Shown: in pieces, positions 27,846 through 37,225 of the stretch
How the letters are laid out: the number at the start of each line of letters is the position of its first letter
How positions within the stretch are numbered: the first letter of the stretch is position 1
Origin: Litoreibacter roseus
Lineage (GTDB): Bacteria; Pseudomonadota; Alphaproteobacteria; Rhodobacterales; Rhodobacteraceae
Length of the DNA stretch: 64,000 nucleotides
Assembly (NCBI RefSeq): GCF_009811795.1
Contig: NZ_BLJE01000001.1
Span: 496,001 to 560,000 of the forward strand
Direction: 5' to 3'
Position numbers and translations under genes: made by a program
The notes under the pieces: model-generated
What the model was told of the DNA's origin: nothing
Seen by the model: only the letters and a program-made list of their open reading frames with translations
Database searches by the model: none

Positions 27846-28646
27846 ATGCAAGGCAGCGCGAATCTCAACATCATGGTCAAAGCCGCCCGCAAGGCGGGCC
27901 GCAGCCTCGTCAAAGACTTTCGGGAGGTCGAGAACCTGCAGGTGTCCATGAAAGGGGCCGGGGACTTTGTATCCCGCGCTGATCTGGCGGCGGAACAGAT
28001 CATCCGCGAAGAGCTGACCGAAGCGCGCCCCAACTACGGCTGGGTGGGCGAAGAAAGCGAGCCTGTCGAGGGCACCGATCCGACACGCCGCTGGATTGTA
28101 GACCCCCTTGATGGAACGACCAATTTTCTACACGGAATGCCGCATTGGGCCATTTCGATTGCCTTGGAACATAAAGGCGAGATCGTTTCGGCGGTGGTTT
28201 ATGATGCCGCAAAGGACGAGATGTTCTTTGCCGAAAAAGGCGCGGGGGCATGGCTGAACGACAGCCAGCGCTTGCGGGTGTCGGGTCGCAGCAAGATGAT
28301 CGAAACCGTCTATGCCACAGGCTTGCCGTTCGGCGGACGCAAGTATTTGCCTGCTAGCCTGAAAGACCTCGCGAACCTCTTGCCGCAATGCGCCGGTGTG
28401 CGGCGGTGGGGCGCGGCAGCGCTTGACTTGGCTTACGTCGCCGCGGGCCGCTACGACGGCTATTGGGAGCGTGGGTTGAACATCTGGGACATTGCGGGCG
28501 GCGTACTTCTGGTAAAAGAGGCTGGCGGCTTGGTCGAACCCTTGCGCGAGGGTCAGAGCCTTCTGGAAGACGGTCACTTGATCGCTGCGAATAGCGAGAT
28601 TTTTGACCAGTTCGCCAAGGTCATCCGCAGCACCGAGGCGGGCTGA
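27846..28646 (+). CDS. suhB: Inositol-1-monophosphatase (SuhB)
   Basis: 266 residues. An Mg-dependent phosphatase of the inositol monophosphatase family. Metal-site motifs are intact: GEESEPVEG (WVGEESEP), WIVDPLDGTTNFLHGMPH and the late WDIAGGVLLVKEAGG. SuhB-type enzymes dephosphorylate inositol phosphates and in some bacteria bind NusA as antitermination factors. The ATG follows AGGAGCATCAGGC. The gene is convergent with ygfZ, ten bases apart. Confidence 0.93.
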   Translation: MQGSANLNIMVKAARKAGRSLVKDFREVENLQVSMKGAGDFVSRADLAAEQIIREELTEARPNYGWVGEESEPVEGTDPTRRWIVDPLDGTTNFLHGMPHWAISIALEHKGEIVSAVVYDAAKDEMFFAEKGAGAWLNDSQRLRVSGRSKMIETVYATGLPFGGRKYLPASLKDLANLLPQCAGVRRWGAAALDLAYVAAGRYDGYWERGLNIWDIAGGVLLVKEAGGLVEPLREGQSLLEDGHLIAANSEIFDQFAKVIRSTEAG

Positions 28647-28656
28647 CCCGCTTCAA

Positions 28657-29391
28657 TCAGCCGTCCAGCCGGCTGACGGTAACCCCATCCGCAGTCATGC
28701 CTGCGTCGGCCCGGTCAAAGCGCAGATAGGCCAAGCCTTGGCCGCCTGCTTGCGTGTAGACTGTCCCGACGGGTTTTCCGTCCCGCGTGATTGCCGTGCC
28801 CGCGGGCACCTCACCCTCCAGCGCCACGACCGCTAAGCCTTTGCGTAGTTCGGTCTTGTGCTTCATTCGGGCGGTGACTTCTTGTCCCACATAACAGCCT
28901 TTGCGGAAGTCGACGCCGTTCAGGCGCTCGAACCCCATCTCCAGAATGTAGCTTTCGTTCGGGATCAGTTCGATACCGCCTTCGGGAATGCCATGAGCCA
29001 CCCGCAGCGCGTCCCAATTCACCTCGGGGCTCTCCGCGGCACCATAAAGCCGCCAACCCAAGTTCGGATCGCGCGGGTCTGTAAACGCCCCGTCCGGCGC
29101 GTCGCCAATACCGCATGTGACGGCAATGTCCGTTTTCTCGATTGTCACATCTGCCCGTAATTTGTAAAAGCCCAACCGCTTCTGAAGATCAGCGGCCAAT
29201 GGTTCGGCCACATCAATGAGAATCCGGTCCTCGTCCGGGACCATGAAGAAATCCGCCAGATATTTGCCCTGCGCAGACAGAAGAGCTGCGTAAACCAGTC
29301 CGTCCTTCAGCTTGGCGACATCGTTTGTCACTAGGCCCTGAAGAAACTCTTCCCGATCCCCGCCACCAACGGCCAGTACAACCCGCTGCAT
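28657..29391 (-). CDS. ygfZ: Folate-binding YgfZ-like Fe-S repair protein
   Basis: 244 residues. Related to the glycine cleavage T-protein fold; family members use folate in assembly or repair of certain Fe-S proteins. The signature KGCYVGQEVTAR is intact at about residue 165, and an N-terminal GDREEFLQGLVTNDV matches the family. The frame is open far upstream. The MQRVVLA ATG is preferred for length; an ATG nine codons earlier is the alternative. Confidence 0.9.
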   Translation of the reverse strand: MQRVVLAVGGGDREEFLQGLVTNDVAKLKDGLVYAALLSAQGKYLADFFMVPDEDRILIDVAEPLAADLQKRLGFYKLRADVTIEKTDIAVTCGIGDAPDGAFTDPRDPNLGWRLYGAAESPEVNWDALRVAHGIPEGGIELIPNESYILEMGFERLNGVDFRKGCYVGQEVTARMKHKTELRKGLAVVALEGEVPAGTAITRDGKPVGTVYTQAGGQGLAYLRFDRADAGMTADGVTVSRLDG

Positions 29392-29466
29392 CTCACCACT
29401 CCAATTCCTGCTCTTCATCACATATAGAGATCCGGACACCGAACAACAGGCCCCGGATCCACAACC

Positions 29467-30153
29467 ATGAGCGCGCGCGTCTCGATTATAATTCCTACCC
29501 TGAACGCGGCGGACGCCTTGCCTGAGACGCTGGACAGTCTGTTGCCCGGCGTCGCGCAAGGGATTTTGCGGGAGGTCATCGTCTCGGACGGCGGCAGCAC
29601 GGACACAACGCGTCAGATCGCCGACGATGCGGGCGCTGTCATAATTGAGGGCGCGGCAGGTCGCGGTGGGCAGATCGCGCGCGGCACATCCATGGCCAAA
29701 GCACCGTGGGTTCTGGTGCTTCACGCGGACAGCCATCTGCCGCCTGACTGGGTGGGAGCAGTGGCCGTTCATATGAATGAGCACAGCGGACAGGCCGCTG
29801 TCTTCCGCCTGACCTTCCGTGCAAAAGGGATATTGCCCGCAATCACAGCTGGATGGGCCAATCTGCGCACGCGGATCTTCCATCTACCCTACGGCGATCA
29901 AGGCTTGCTGATATCACGCGCAGTGTTGGATCAGATCGGGGGCTATCCGGATCAACCGTTGATGGAGGATGTCGCGGTTGCGCGCGCGCTCAAAGGACGA
30001 CTTCGTCTTCTGGATGAAACCATCACGACCAGCGCCGAGCGTTATCAGCGCCGGGGGTGGACACGGCAAGGCGCGCGCAACATTCTCACACTTGCCCGAT
30101 ATCTGTGCGGCGCTTCGCCAGATCGGCTCGCCCGCATCTATCACAAACGGTGA
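29467..30153 (+). CDS. Family 2 glycosyltransferase (TIGR04283-like)
   Basis: 228 residues, GT-A fold. VSIIIPTLNAADALPETLDS begins the nucleotide-binding region, VSDGGSTDTTRQ follows, and the DxD-like HADSHLPPDW and acceptor-side MEDVAVARAL are visible. The short length and LPYGDQGLLISR motif fit the TIGR04283 group, often found with a TIGR04282 partner in arsenosugar-linked clusters; no such partner is next to it here. Donor and acceptor are unknown. It is divergent from ygfZ. Confidence 0.85.
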   Translation: MSARVSIIIPTLNAADALPETLDSLLPGVAQGILREVIVSDGGSTDTTRQIADDAGAVIIEGAAGRGGQIARGTSMAKAPWVLVLHADSHLPPDWVGAVAVHMNEHSGQAAVFRLTFRAKGILPAITAGWANLRTRIFHLPYGDQGLLISRAVLDQIGGYPDQPLMEDVAVARALKGRLRLLDETITTSAERYQRRGWTRQGARNILTLARYLCGASPDRLARIYHKR

Positions 30154-30234
30154 TATCCCGCTGCGCAAAGGATCGATTGACCCCTTGCCGCCTGCCGCAT
30201 ACCCCTAGGAAAATCGAAAACCGGAAGTACGCTT

Positions 30235-31434
30235 ATGTCTCTCGCCCATGGTCGCCATACTCTTGCCATTCCCGGCCCCTCTGTCATGCCGGATCGGGTG
30301 CTGCAGGCCATGCATCGGGCCGCGCCAAACATATACACAGGCGAGTTGATCGACATGACCCACGGCCTTGTGCCGGACTTGAAAGCCGTGGCGAAAACCG
30401 ACGGGCATGTGGCGATGTATATCGGCAATGGCCACGCCGCGTGGGAGGCCGCGCTGGCGAATGTGCTGGCCCCCGGCGATAAGGTTCTTGTTCCCGCTAC
30501 GGGACAGTTCAGCCATGGCTGGGCGGAAATGGCGACGAAGCTTGGTATCGAGGTTGAGATCATCGATTTTGGCAAGCGGGACGTGGTTAACCCGGCGCGG
30601 GTCGAGGAAGCTCTGACCGCCGACAAAGCTCACGCTTTCAAAGCGGTGCTTCTGGTCCAAACCGACACCTCCACCAGCGCGAAGAGCGACCTCGCCGCCA
30701 TTCGGAGGGCAATTGACGCGGCAGATCATCCCGCTTTGATGATGGTGGATAGCATCGCCTGTCTGGGCTGCGACGACATGCAGATGGATGCCTGGGGCGT
30801 CGATATCCTTGTGGCTGGATGCCAGAAGGGTCTGATGACCCCGCCCGGCATGGCATTCGTGTTTTTCAACGACAAGGCAGACGCCGCGCGGGACCGGATG
30901 ACGCGCGTGTCCGGCTACTGGGATTGGAAGCCTCGGGCGAACCCTTCGTTTTACTATCAGATGCATTGCGGGACTGCGCCGACCCATCATCTTTATGGCT
31001 TGCGCGTCGCACTGGACATGATCCTCAAAGAGGAAGGTCTGGATCAGGTCCTCAAACGCCACGCTACGCTGGCCAGCGCTGTCTGGACCGCATTCGAGAC
31101 GTGGGGGCAGGATGGCCCCATCGAGTTGAACATTACCGACCGCGCCAAGCGCAGCAACGCTGTGACATCCATCCGGATTGGCGCGCCCTACGGAACGCAA
31201 CTGCGCGATTGGCTGACGGATCAGGCTGGCGTGACGCTTGGCATCGGCCTTGGCATGGCGCCGTCAGACGATCCAGCGTGGCATGGGTTTTTCCGGGTCG
31301 GGCACATGGGCCACCTCAACACGCACATGTTGATGGGCACACTCGGCAGCATCGAGGCCGGATTGACGGCGTTACAAATCCCCCATGGCAAAGGTGCACT
31401 GGCCGCCGCGGCTGAGGTGTGCGCCGCGGGCTAG
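30235..31434 (+). CDS. Class V aminotransferase (alanine-glyoxylate/serine-pyruvate type)
   Basis: 399 residues, PLP-dependent. The N-terminal IPGPSVMPDRVLQAM and DMTHGLVPDL are typical of alanine-glyoxylate aminotransferases. The cofactor Asp lies in LMMVDSIACLGCDD and the PLP-binding Lys in VAGCQKGLMTPPGM. Members transfer amino groups between alanine, serine or aspartate and glyoxylate. The exact donor cannot be assigned and I see no beta-hydroxyaspartate-cycle partners beside it. Confidence 0.88.
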   Translation: MSLAHGRHTLAIPGPSVMPDRVLQAMHRAAPNIYTGELIDMTHGLVPDLKAVAKTDGHVAMYIGNGHAAWEAALANVLAPGDKVLVPATGQFSHGWAEMATKLGIEVEIIDFGKRDVVNPARVEEALTADKAHAFKAVLLVQTDTSTSAKSDLAAIRRAIDAADHPALMMVDSIACLGCDDMQMDAWGVDILVAGCQKGLMTPPGMAFVFFNDKADAARDRMTRVSGYWDWKPRANPSFYYQMHCGTAPTHHLYGLRVALDMILKEEGLDQVLKRHATLASAVWTAFETWGQDGPIELNITDRAKRSNAVTSIRIGAPYGTQLRDWLTDQAGVTLGIGLGMAPSDDPAWHGFFRVGHMGHLNTHMLMGTLGSIEAGLTALQIPHGKGALAAAAEVCAAG

Positions 31435-31442
31435 GACGCCGC

Positions 31443-31619
31443 TCAGTCCCGTCTGGGAAGCCTGCCGATGAAAAGATGGGCGACAGCGCCGCTCAGGAGC
31501 GATGCCAGATATCCAAACGTCGCCCAGAGCGTGATGAACCCTATGAACAAAAGCACGCAGAGCATCCACAGGAACGGCTTGGTGTAATCTTCCACTTCAC
31601 GGATAGGGCGGTGCGACAT
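31443..31619 (-). CDS. 58-residue membrane protein
   Basis: A short ORF found by reading the gap between the aminotransferase and hisC. It begins MSHRPIREVEDYTK, then has a hydrophobic stretch (FLWMLCVLLFIGFITLWATF, then GYLASLLSGAVAHLFIG) and ends GRLPRRD. One long or two short membrane helices are predicted with a basic C-terminus. GGAGA lies seven bases before the ATG. It follows hisC on the same strand by 53 bp and could be co-transcribed with it. Function unknown. Confidence 0.7.
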   Translation of the reverse strand: MSHRPIREVEDYTKPFLWMLCVLLFIGFITLWATFGYLASLLSGAVAHLFIGRLPRRD

Positions 31620-31672
31620 CGCAAATCTCCGACGGTTCGACCCAGACTAGCGTCGCTGACGGTGAAGGGAAA

Positions 31673-32794
31673 TCACAATACCTCGCGTGCCTTGGCCAGG
31701 GCGGCCGGCAGCGCATTGTCAAAGGCACGCATTGCGTCGCCCGGTCCGCAACTGATGCGTATGGCCCGATCCTGAGGGGCGACAAATGGCATGCGGGCGA
31801 AAATTCCGCTTTTGGTCAACTCGGCCAAAACTGCGCGGGCGAACGTCCCGTCGAGACCGCAATCCATCGTCACAAAATTGGTGGCTGAGGGCAGGGCCGT
31901 CAGCCCGTTCGCGTCCGCAATCCGGTTCAATGCCTTGCGGGAAGTTTCGACCTGCCCGATCACCCATCGCAGGTGTGACTGGTCTTCGAGGGCTGCCAAC
32001 GCCCCGGCTTGCGCGATCCGGTTGACGCCGAAATGGTTGCGTACCTTGTCGAAGGCTCGGATCAGCGGTGTCGCCCCCATTGCATACCCGACGCGTGCGC
32101 CCGCCATGCCATACGCCTTTGAAAACGTCCGCAGGCGAATGACCCTTGGATTGTCCGGCGCGATGTCGGGCGCGGTCTTTCGCGGGGCCAGTTCCACGTA
32201 GGCTTCGTCCAGCGCAAGCAGGCAGCCGTCGGGCAGGTCCTCGATCATTTTTTCCAATGCGGCCGCCGCGTGCCAACTGCCCATTGGGTTGTCTGGATTG
32301 GCAAGGTAGATGAGCTTGGCGTCCACCTCTTTTGCCTTCGAAACAAGGGCTTCTGGATCCTCGTGATCGCCCGCGTAGGGCACTTTGTGCAGTGTGCCGC
32401 CGAACCCCGCAACGTGGTAGTTGAAGGTCGGGTAGGCACCGTCTGACGTCACAACCGCATCGCCCGGTGCCACCAGCAGCCGCACGAGATAGCCCAGCAG
32501 ACCGTCGATGCCCTCACCGATCACGATATGATCCGCTCCAATCCCGTAATGTGCCGCTAGCGCGTGGCGCAGATCGTAGGTCTCTGGGTCGCCGTATTTC
32601 CAGATATCCCGGCTCGCCCGTTGCATTGCGGCCAGCGCCTTGGGTGACGGCCCGAACAGGCTTTCATTTGCGCCCAGACGCGCGATAAATGGTGCGCCGC
32701 GTGTCCGTTCCTGTGTCTCAGGCCCGACAAACGGAACCGTGTCCGGCAGGGAGGCCGCCAGATCCGTCAACCGGGGGCCGGGACCGTTCGTCAT
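31673..32794 (-). CDS. hisC: HisC-like class I/II aminotransferase
   Basis: 373 residues. Fold-type I PLP enzyme with [16 protein letters not shown] at the substrate side, [23 protein letters not shown] and the Schiff-base Lys in [17 protein letters not shown]. This matches histidinol-phosphate aminotransferases and aromatic/other HisC paralogues. It is not in a his operon; it sits downstream of valS with a four-base overlap, so the true substrate could be another amino acid. Confidence 0.82.
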   Translation of the reverse strand: MTNGPGPRLTDLAASLPDTVPFVGPETQERTRGAPFIARLGANESLFGPSPKALAAMQRASRDIWKYGDPETYDLRHALAAHYGIGADHIVIGEGIDGLLGYLVRLLVAPGDAVVTSDGAYPTFNYHVAGFGGTLHKVPYAGDHEDPEALVSKAKEVDAKLIYLANPDNPMGSWHAAAALEKMIEDLPDGCLLALDEAYVELAPRKTAPDIAPDNPRVIRLRTFSKAYGMAGARVGYAMGATPLIRAFDKVRNHFGVNRIAQAGALAALEDQSHLRWVIGQVETSRKALNRIADANGLTALPSATNFVTMDCGLDGTFARAVLAELTKSGIFARMPFVAPQDRAIRISCGPGDAMRAFDNALPAALAKAREVL

Positions 32795-35700
32795 GCGATC
32801 TCGGCCAGACGTGCCAATGCTGCGTTCAGCTTGGCTTCTTCCTCTTCCCGAGCGGCGAGGTTCGACTGCGCTTCCGCGACGACATCTTCGGGGGCACTTT
32901 CGATGAATTTGGGGTTGTTGAGACGTCCCCTCAGGCCACCCAATTCCTTGGCCAGCTTGCCTAAGGTCTTCTCCAGCCTCGCTTTTTCCTCGCCCACGTC
33001 GATGATATCGGCCAAGGGCAGGGCGAAGCTGCCACCCGCCACAGGCAAGGTGACGGATCCCTTCGGTGCGGTCCCTTCGGACACGCTGTCAATGCGGCTG
33101 AGTTTCAGGATCAGCGCTTCGTTGTTGGCAAAGGCACGTTGACCGGCGGCGTCCAGCTCGACCTGAACAAGCGGGATCTTCAGCCCCGCAGGCACGTGCA
33201 TTTCCCCCCGCGCGGAGCGGACCGCGTCGATCAGCGAGATCACCCAGTTCATTTCGCGGTCGGCGTTTTCATCAACCAGATCAGAGGCTTGATAGGTTGG
33301 CCAATCGGTATGGGCCAGCATCTTGGCCCGGGTGGCCGTGGCGCCCCAAAGCTCTTCAGTGATGAAGGGCATGATAGGGTGCAGCAGGATCATGCACTGG
33401 TCCAGAACCCAGCCCATCGTCGCGCGGGTCTCGGCTTTGGTGGCCTCATCGCCGTCCATCAAAAGGGGCTTGGAGAACTCCACATACCAGTCGCAGACCT
33501 TGCCCCACACAAACGCATAAAGCGCGTTGGCGGCGTCGTTGAACCGGTAGCTGTCGAGCGCCTGATCGACCTCTTCCCGGATCTTCGCGGTTTCCCCGAT
33601 GATCCATTTGTTGACCGTATTCTGGCAGTCGGACTTCAATCGGAATTCTGTCGGACTTTCGTCGGACCCCTCAGCCGGGTCGTAGACGCCGTTCATTTCC
33701 GCAAAGCGGACGGCATTCCACAGCTTGGTCCCGAAATTGCGGTAGCCCGCGATGCGCTGCGTCGACAGTTTCAGATCGCGGCCCATGGCGGCCATGGCGG
33801 TCAGCGTGAAGCGGACGGCATCAGCACCGTATTCGTCGATCAGCTCCAGCGGGTCGAGCACATTGCCGAGCGACTTGGACATCTTCTTGCCCTTCTCGTC
33901 CCGAACGAGCGCATGAACATAGACCGTGTCGAACGGCTTCTGACCGACCACGGCGTATTGCATCATCATCATCCGGGCGACCCAGAAGAAGATAATGTCA
34001 AAACCGGTGATCAGGACGTTCGTGGGGAAGTATTTCTGCAGTTCTGGCGTGTTTTCGGGCCAACCCAGAGTACCAATGGGCCAGAGGCCGGAGGAGAACC
34101 ACGTGTCGAGGACGTCTGAGTCTTGACTAAGATAAACGCGGTTGACCTGACCGCCTCCATTCTCTTTAGCTGCCAAAATATCATATCGTGTGCTTTGACG
34201 TCCGATAGGCTCGTCTGTCTCAACGATCACCTCGACATTTTCACCATAGAACTCTTCAGCCTGAGACTTGGCCTGCTCGACGGTTGCAGCACAAAAATAC
34301 TTAAACTCGCCGACGTCTTTATCTGATTCCAGATAGCCACCGGATGGAATATCCGGCCCATACCAAACCGGAATCCGGTGACCCCACCAGAGTTGGCGGC
34401 TGATGCACCAAGGCTCGATATTCTCCAGCCATTCGAAATAGACCCGTTTGTCCCGCTCGGGCAGGATCTGGGTCTCGCCGTTGCGCACGGCGTCCAAGGC
34501 GGGGCCGACGATCTTGTCGGTGTCGACGAACCACTGATCGGTCAGCATCGGCTCTATAATGACCTTCGAGCGGTCGCCGAAAGGCTGCATGATGGGTTTG
34601 GACTCAACCAGCGGGACCAGTTGATCGGCGCGGTCTTCGCCGCCTTCTTCCGGGGCCAGCGGCTTTTGCGGGGCTTTGCCCAAGCGGGGATCGGACGCTG
34701 GCACCATGACCGCCAAGCCCTCGGCGGTGATGTCTTCGATCACTCGGGTCCGCGCCTCAAACCGGTCAAGACCGCGTAACTCATCGGGGACCAGATTGAT
34801 CGTGTCGGCCTCTGCCTCGCTGAGTTTCCGTTCGCCCCGTGCCACCGCCAGCGCGGTTTGCGCCGCGTCCGCGTAGGGCGCGCCGTCGTTGCGCATTGCC
34901 CCCTTGGTGTCCATCAGGCGGTACATCGGGATGCCGCCACGCTTGGCCACTTCGTAGTCGTTGAAGTCGTGGGCGCCAGTGATCTTGACCGCGCCGGACC
35001 CGAAATCGGGGTCCGGATACTGGTCCGTGATGATCGGGATCAGGCGGCGATGCTCTTTCGGTCCAACGGGAATTTCGCAGAGTTTTCCGACAATTGAGGC
35101 GTAGCGCTCATCGGACGGATGCACGGCCACCGCCCCGTCGCCCAGCATCGTTTCGGGCCGGGTTGTCGCGATGGAGATGTAGTCCCGCGTTTCCCGCAGG
35201 ATGACGGTGCCGTCTTCGTCTTTTTCAACGTATTCGTAGGTCTCGCCGCCGGCCAACGGATACTTGAAATGCCACATGTGACCGGGCTGTTCGATGTTCT
35301 CGACCTCGAGGTTGGAGATTGCCGTTTCGAAATGCGGATCCCAGTTGACCAGCCGCTTGCCGCGGTAGATCAATCCCTTCTCATACATGTCAACGAACAC
35401 CTTGGTCACCGCGTCGGGGAAGCTCCCGGACATGGTGAAGGCCTCGCGGGACCAGTCACAAGACGCCCCCAGCCGCTTGAGTTGGTTGATGATGGTTCCG
35501 CCGGATTGCGCTTTCCAATCCCAGACCTTTTCCAGAAACGCCTCGCGCCCCATCTCGCGACGGGTCGCGTTGGATTTGTCCTTCGCCAGTTCGCGCTCGA
35601 CCACCATTTGTGTGGCGATGCCCGCGTGATCGGTGCCGGGCTGCCAGAGCGTGTCGTAGCCCTGCATGCGTTTCCAGCGGATCAGGATGTCCTGCAGCGT

Positions 35701-35877
35701 GTTGTTGAACGCATGCCCCATATGGAGGGAACCGGTGACGTTGGGCGGCGGGATCATGATGCAGAACGTCTCGGATTTGGCCGCATTTGCGCCCGCCACG
35801 AAGCATCCGGCCTTTTCCCATGCGTCATAGAGGCGGCGTTCGGCCGCGGCTGCATCAAAGGTCTTGTCCATCGCCAT
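32791..35877 (-). CDS. valS: Valyl-tRNA synthetase
   Basis: 1028 residues. It charges tRNA-Val and edits misacylated threonine. The HIGH motif appears as [14 protein letters not shown] (~residue 52), KMSKS as [15 protein letters not shown], and the C-terminus has the ValS-specific coiled-coil arm ([20 protein letters not shown]). The start ATG (MAMDKTFD) is chosen because AGGA lies about eight bases upstream; an ATG two codons later and one three codons earlier are alternatives. Confidence 0.96.
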   Translation of the reverse strand: MAMDKTFDAAAAERRLYDAWEKAGCFVAGANAAKSETFCIMIPPPNVTGSLHMGHAFNNTLQDILIRWKRMQGYDTLWQPGTDHAGIATQMVVERELAKDKSNATRREMGREAFLEKVWDWKAQSGGTIINQLKRLGASCDWSREAFTMSGSFPDAVTKVFVDMYEKGLIYRGKRLVNWDPHFETAISNLEVENIEQPGHMWHFKYPLAGGETYEYVEKDEDGTVILRETRDYISIATTRPETMLGDGAVAVHPSDERYASIVGKLCEIPVGPKEHRRLIPIITDQYPDPDFGSGAVKITGAHDFNDYEVAKRGGIPMYRLMDTKGAMRNDGAPYADAAQTALAVARGERKLSEAEADTINLVPDELRGLDRFEARTRVIEDITAEGLAVMVPASDPRLGKAPQKPLAPEEGGEDRADQLVPLVESKPIMQPFGDRSKVIIEPMLTDQWFVDTDKIVGPALDAVRNGETQILPERDKRVYFEWLENIEPWCISRQLWWGHRIPVWYGPDIPSGGYLESDKDVGEFKYFCAATVEQAKSQAEEFYGENVEVIVETDEPIGRQSTRYDILAAKENGGGQVNRVYLSQDSDVLDTWFSSGLWPIGTLGWPENTPELQKYFPTNVLITGFDIIFFWVARMMMMQYAVVGQKPFDTVYVHALVRDEKGKKMSKSLGNVLDPLELIDEYGADAVRFTLTAMAAMGRDLKLSTQRIAGYRNFGTKLWNAVRFAEMNGVYDPAEGSDESPTEFRLKSDCQNTVNKWIIGETAKIREEVDQALDSYRFNDAANALYAFVWGKVCDWYVEFSKPLLMDGDEATKAETRATMGWVLDQCMILLHPIMPFITEELWGATATRAKMLAHTDWPTYQASDLVDENADREMNWVISLIDAVRSARGEMHVPAGLKIPLVQVELDAAGQRAFANNEALILKLSRIDSVSEGTAPKGSVTLPVAGGSFALPLADIIDVGEEKARLEKTLGKLAKELGGLRGRLNNPKFIESAPEDVVAEAQSNLAAREEEEAKLNAALARLAEIA

Positions 35878-35959
35878 CGTGATCATCCTGCATGAAGTTG
35901 CAGGATCATCTAGCGAAGCGCGCGGCCAAGGAAAAGACCGGCGGCGGATTTAGGGGAAA

Positions 35960-37057
35960 TTAGGAGGGCGTTTGGCTGCCTGCCGGGGTTTTCGTAGGGC
36001 CGGCGCTGCGCCATGGCAGCCGCGGTCTGCGCCGGGCGGCCTGACGGATGCGGACGCTGTCATGGACATGCTCGGACGGATCATGCCCCACCGGACGGGG
36101 CCAGCGGTGCCAGAACAGCTTGCTCCACCCTCTGAAGGTGCCGACGGAGGGGGCCATGGCGTCCTGCGGAAAGCGGTCTTTCCAGCCCGGTGGCAGGGTC
36201 AGACCGCAGCTTTCGGCCTTTTCCAGCATCCAGACCAGCGGGATGTTAGCCAGCGGACGCGCGGTTTCGACGCCCAAAAGGTGACCGCCCACATCCCCAT
36301 GGGTGCCGGGAAACCAGACCTGTTCCAGATGGCCGTCAAAGTCATCTTTCGTGTTCCAGAGAACTGGCGCGAAGGCCTGCCGCGGCTCGTTGAAGGCGAG
36401 CGCGTGATAGCCGTGCTGGACGCTGGGGCCAAGTTGATGGTCATGGAAGGCGTGTTCGGCGGGCGACAGATGCCAGAGTATCGGTAAGCGGACCCCTAAT
36501 GCGCGCACGGTGTCCCAGACGCCGATCATCTGGATCGGTGCGCTGTCATGGCAATGGGCGGCGCGAAAGGTTTGGGCGATATCGCTGTCGGGGTCGCGGC
36601 GGTAGTGCCGCCAGGCCTGCCGGACGTTGCGCTCGGTCGCGCAATCACCCTTCAAAAGGCCGACCCGGTCGATGACCCCCGCAAGGGACCGGACTGCATA
36701 GGCGCCGCGCGAAAACCCGAAGAGAAAGATCCGGTCGCCGGGCCGGTACCGCGAGGCGATGAAGCCGTAGGCATTGCGGATCTGCTGGTTGATGCCGACG
36801 CCTGCCATCACATCTATGGCGCGCCGGAACCCGCGCCACTGGATGCCCTGTTCATATTTCAGGGAGACAGCGGCATTGGGCGCAACTTCGCTGAGCAGCT
36901 TGAAGGTGATGCCTGCGTTGGTTTCGAACCCGACCTCAAGGCTGGACATGGTGCCGTCGAGAATGACCACGTGGGTCACAGGGCCACGGGTCGGTTTTGC
37001 GAGGACCGATTTGGGCGCGGGGCCGAAGCCGACAAGGCGTTTGAGACGGTCTGACAT
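35960..37057 (-). CDS. DUF2235 alpha/beta hydrolase (Tle1-like phospholipase fold)
   Basis: 365 residues. The catalytic serine elbow GFSRGAYAVRSLAG is the hallmark of DUF2235, the fold of type VI phospholipase effectors of the Tle1 group. A second motif VWDTVRALG and the late FPGTHGDVGGH, which supplies Asp/His, complete a plausible triad. There is no signal peptide. The C-terminus is rich in Arg and Pro. No type VI genes or immunity-like neighbour are adjacent, so a housekeeping lipase role is also possible. An upstream in-frame GTG would add 19 residues. Confidence 0.8.
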   Translation of the reverse strand: MSDRLKRLVGFGPAPKSVLAKPTRGPVTHVVILDGTMSSLEVGFETNAGITFKLLSEVAPNAAVSLKYEQGIQWRGFRRAIDVMAGVGINQQIRNAYGFIASRYRPGDRIFLFGFSRGAYAVRSLAGVIDRVGLLKGDCATERNVRQAWRHYRRDPDSDIAQTFRAAHCHDSAPIQMIGVWDTVRALGVRLPILWHLSPAEHAFHDHQLGPSVQHGYHALAFNEPRQAFAPVLWNTKDDFDGHLEQVWFPGTHGDVGGHLLGVETARPLANIPLVWMLEKAESCGLTLPPGWKDRFPQDAMAPSVGTFRGWSKLFWHRWPRPVGHDPSEHVHDSVRIRQAARRRPRLPWRSAGPTKTPAGSQTPS

Positions 37058-37225
37058 GGGCAAAGGCTGCCCAAAAAACCTTCCTATCACCTTAGACCAC
37101 CGCACGGTCGACACCTCGTCTTAACTCTTTAGCGCACCCACCAACTTATGATCCTGCCCAACCTCTTGCCAGTCAAAGGATTTCACAGGGAGGTTAAGAA
37201 ACATTTCAGGCCGAAACATAAATAT

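Noticed and set aside
33139-34119. 326-codon open frame antisense to valS
   Set aside because: Shadow of a complete valS gene, with atypical amino-acid composition.
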